Under the pieces are notes generated by a model. It was not told the origin of the DNA. It did no database searches and saw only the letters and a list, made by a program, of their open reading frames with translations. Shown in pieces: positions 5,450 through 6,783 of a DNA stretch of 6,783 nucleotides; within the stretch, counting starts at the first letter, position 1; each line of letters starts with the position of its first letter. A program made the translations under genes and the position numbers. This stretch comes from Halomonas sp. (lineage in GTDB: Bacteria; Pseudomonadota; Gammaproteobacteria; Pseudomonadales; Halomonadaceae): the NCBI GenBank assembly GCA_007129225.1, contig SKVX01000407.1, positions 1 through 6,783 of the forward strand. The letters are read 5' to 3'.

Positions 5450-6370
5450 ATGCAGCTCGTGATCATCAGTGGCCGTTCCGGCTCCGGCAAGTCGATCGCA
5501 CTGCAGGCGCTCGAAGACCTGGGGTTCTACGCCATCGACAACTTTCCGGCGATGCTGCTGGGATCGTTGGTGGAGGAACTGCCCAGCGGCCCATCCGGCC
5601 AGTCCTCCATTGCCGTCAGTATCGACTCCCGCAACCTGCCCCACGCCCTGGAGCGCTTTCCCCGGCTACTCGAGGAGCTTCGCTCGCGCAAGATCGATTG
5701 CCAGGTGATTTACCTCACCACGGACGCAAGAATCCTGATCGAGCGCTACTCCGCCACGCGGCGACGCCATCCGATGACCCGCGGCAGCGACATGACGCTG
5801 GGAGAGGCGATCGAGTCGGAAGACGACACCCTGAGCGACATTCGCAACCTGGCTGACCTGATCATCGATACCTCCCGGCTGTCGGTTCACGACCTGCGAG
5901 GCCGAATCACCGATCAGGTCGCCAGCCACCGGCCCGACCAGTTGACCCTGACCGTGGAGTCATTCGGCTTCAAGGGTGGTGTGCCGCTGGATGCCGACAT
6001 CGTCTTCGACGCTCGCTGCCTGCCAAACCCTTACTGGGACCCGAGACTACGCTCCGCCACCGGCCGCGAGCCCAGTATCGTTGCCTTTCTGGAACAGTAC
6101 CCGCTGGTGGGCGAGATGCTTGACGACATCATCGGCTGGATGGAGCGCTGGCTCCCCGCCTACCGCAGCAGCCATCGAAGCTACCTCACCGTCGCCATCG
6201 GCTGCACCGGTGGACAGCACCGCTCGGTTTACCTCGCCGAGCGGCTCGCACACCATCTGGCCGAGCAGCAGCCCGACGTTCGCCTGCGCCACCGTGAGCT
6301 CGGTATTCATACACCGGTTTCACCTTCACCACAGGACGCGCCGGGAAAGCCTGAATGCAAGGAGCCGTAA
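5450..6370 (+). CDS. rapZ: RNase adapter / nucleotide-binding regulator RapZ (YvcJ family)
   Basis: RapZ is a P-loop protein with a distinct C-terminal domain. In E. coli it binds the small RNA GlmZ and presents it to RNase E, and so controls glucosamine-6-phosphate synthase. The 306-residue protein starts with MQLVIISGRSGSGKS, with Walker A at residues 8-15 (Lys14, Ser15), followed by the family stretch ALEDLGFYAIDNFP. The C-terminal domain has SFGFKGGVPLDADIVFDARCLPNPYWDPRLR and the strongly conserved GCTGGQHRSVYLAERL starting at residue 251. AGGAGA at 5439-5444 fixes the ATG at 5450; in-frame sequence back to 5315 overlaps ptsN and is not family-like. The C-terminus is unusual compared with E. 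coli (284 residues): after RHREL at 280-284 comes a Pro-rich tail of 22 residues instead of the basic KRK-type ending. GlmY/GlmZ regulation may therefore not apply here. The stop lies 2 nt before the chosen ptsO start. Confidence 0.95.
   Translation: MQLVIISGRSGSGKSIALQALEDLGFYAIDNFPAMLLGSLVEELPSGPSGQSSIAVSIDSRNLPHALERFPRLLEELRSRKIDCQVIYLTTDARILIERYSATRRRHPMTRGSDMTLGEAIESEDDTLSDIRNLADLIIDTSRLSVHDLRGRITDQVASHRPDQLTLTVESFGFKGGVPLDADIVFDARCLPNPYWDPRLRSATGREPSIVAFLEQYPLVGEMLDDIIGWMERWLPAYRSSHRSYLTVAIGCTGGQHRSVYLAERLAHHLAEQQPDVRLRHRELGIHTPVSPSPQDAPGKPECKEP
6359..6364 (+). promoter_or_regulatory. Ribosome binding site that fixes the GTG start of ptsO
   Basis: AAGGAG lies within the last codons of rapZ, 8 nt before the GTG at 6373. 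It supports that GTG rather than the ATG at 6355, which lies upstream of this site and would add six residues not seen in the HPr family. Confidence 0.75.
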
Positions 6371-6372
6371 GC

Positions 6373-6642
6373 GTGGCCAGCCGCAAGTTCGTCTTGACCA
6401 ACAAGCGTGGCCTGCATGCCCGAGCGGCCACCAAACTGGTCAAGTGCTGCCAACCCTTCCAGGCTCGCGTCACCGTCAGCCGTGGCGGCCAGGATGCCGA
6501 TGCCTGCAATATCATGTCGCTCCTGATGCTCGGCGCCCCATGCGGCACGGAGCTGACGGTGAGCGCCGAGGGCAAGGACGCCGAACAGGTACTCGATGCA
6601 CTGGAGGCCCTGTTCGATGCCCGCTTCGAGGAGGATGCCTGA
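6373..6642 (+). CDS. ptsO: HPr-like phosphocarrier protein NPr of the nitrogen PTS
   Basis: NPr carries phosphate from EI-Ntr (PtsP) to PtsN in the cytoplasm. The 89-residue protein read from GTG 6373 matches the usual NPr length (E. coli 90). Its phosphorylated residue is His15 in TNKRGLHARAATKLV, with the conserved Arg17 beside it. The centre has CNIMSLLML, matching the NPr/HPr helix region, and the end is ALEALFDARFEEDA, which fits NPr. At the position of the regulatory Ser46 of Gram-positive HPr there is Asn46, so HprK-type serine control is not possible at that site. The alternative ATG at 6355 overlaps rapZ by 16 nt and is less likely, because AAGGAG at 6359-6364 is correctly spaced for the GTG only. 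Close linkage to rapZ and ptsN is the standard arrangement and favours NPr over a sugar-PTS HPr. Confidence 0.94.
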   Translation: MASRKFVLTNKRGLHARAATKLVKCCQPFQARVTVSRGGQDADACNIMSLLMLGAPCGTELTVSAEGKDAEQVLDALEALFDARFEEDA

Positions 6643-6783
6643 GCGGCCCCGCCACTCTCGGCGGCGCCTCGCAAGACTTTCGCAAAAGACTATCGCACAG
6701 ACACCTCAGCCTCTCCCTGTCCGCACCGCGCCTTTGCTGATACCACGCATCAACCGCCAGCGAGGGTCATTTCATCGATCAGC
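6643..6783. other. Non-coding 3' end of window, no recognisable gene
   Basis: I find no supported coding region in these 141 nt. A small hairpin is possible at 6649-6664 (CCGCC, 6-nt loop, GGCGG), but no T-run follows it directly; the nearest is a short TTT at 6678-6680, so a terminator is only a weak suggestion. In related genomes a magnesium transporter gene (mgtE) can follow ptsO, but no start of one can be identified here. Confidence 0.5.

Noticed and set aside
6649..6680. Rho-independent terminator after ptsO
   Set aside because: A 5-bp stem with a 6-nt loop is present, but no T-tract follows directly; noted under the 3' non-coding region only.
5976..6740. 254-codon + strand frame overlapping rapZ and ptsO
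   Set aside because: It is out of frame with two strongly recognised genes and its translation shows low-complexity Ser/Pro/Arg sequence.

Overview
This GC-rich window is the conserved gammaproteobacterial rpoN locus. All genes lie on the + strand in the order kdsD (3' part only), kdsC, lptC, lptA, lptB, rpoN, hpf, ptsN, rapZ, ptsO. Gene order and protein sequences point to a gammaproteobacterium outside the enteric group. A Halomonas-like or other Oceanospirillales/Pseudomonas-type organism is my best guess. The GC-rich codons and the very acidic linker in RpoN fit that, but the genus is inference. I see no mobile elements, CRISPR arrays, tRNA or rRNA genes.

Region 1 (1-2940) is an envelope module. 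KdsD and KdsC make and dephosphorylate Kdo-8-phosphate for the lipopolysaccharide inner core. LptC, LptA and LptB are parts of the machine that moves finished lipopolysaccharide to the outer membrane: LptB is the ATPase, LptC the inner-membrane-anchored bridge base and LptA the periplasmic bridge. The genes are tightly packed, with a 25-nt gap, a 4-nt gap, an ATGA overlap and a 1-nt gap, as expected for one coupled transcript.

Region 2 (2941-3097) is a 157-bp AT-rich intergenic segment, the clearest regulatory region of the window. It holds two tandem matches to the sigma-54 -24/-12 promoter directly upstream of rpoN, the gene for sigma-54 itself. The downstream match agrees at 11 of 12 specified consensus positions.

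Region 3 (3098-6642) is the regulatory module: sigma-54 (RpoN), the ribosome hibernation factor HPF, the nitrogen-PTS EIIA protein PtsN, the nucleotide-binding regulator RapZ and the HPr-like phosphocarrier NPr (PtsO). NPr passes phosphate to PtsN; the EI-Ntr enzyme (PtsP) that would start the chain is not in the window. A separate sigma-70-type promoter probably precedes hpf. The last 141 nt (6643-6783) contain no gene that I can recognise.

No previously undescribed multi-gene system is evident. The parts most worth a second look are the tandem sigma-54 promoters ahead of rpoN and the RapZ C-terminus, which lacks the basic tail that E. coli RapZ uses to bind RNA.
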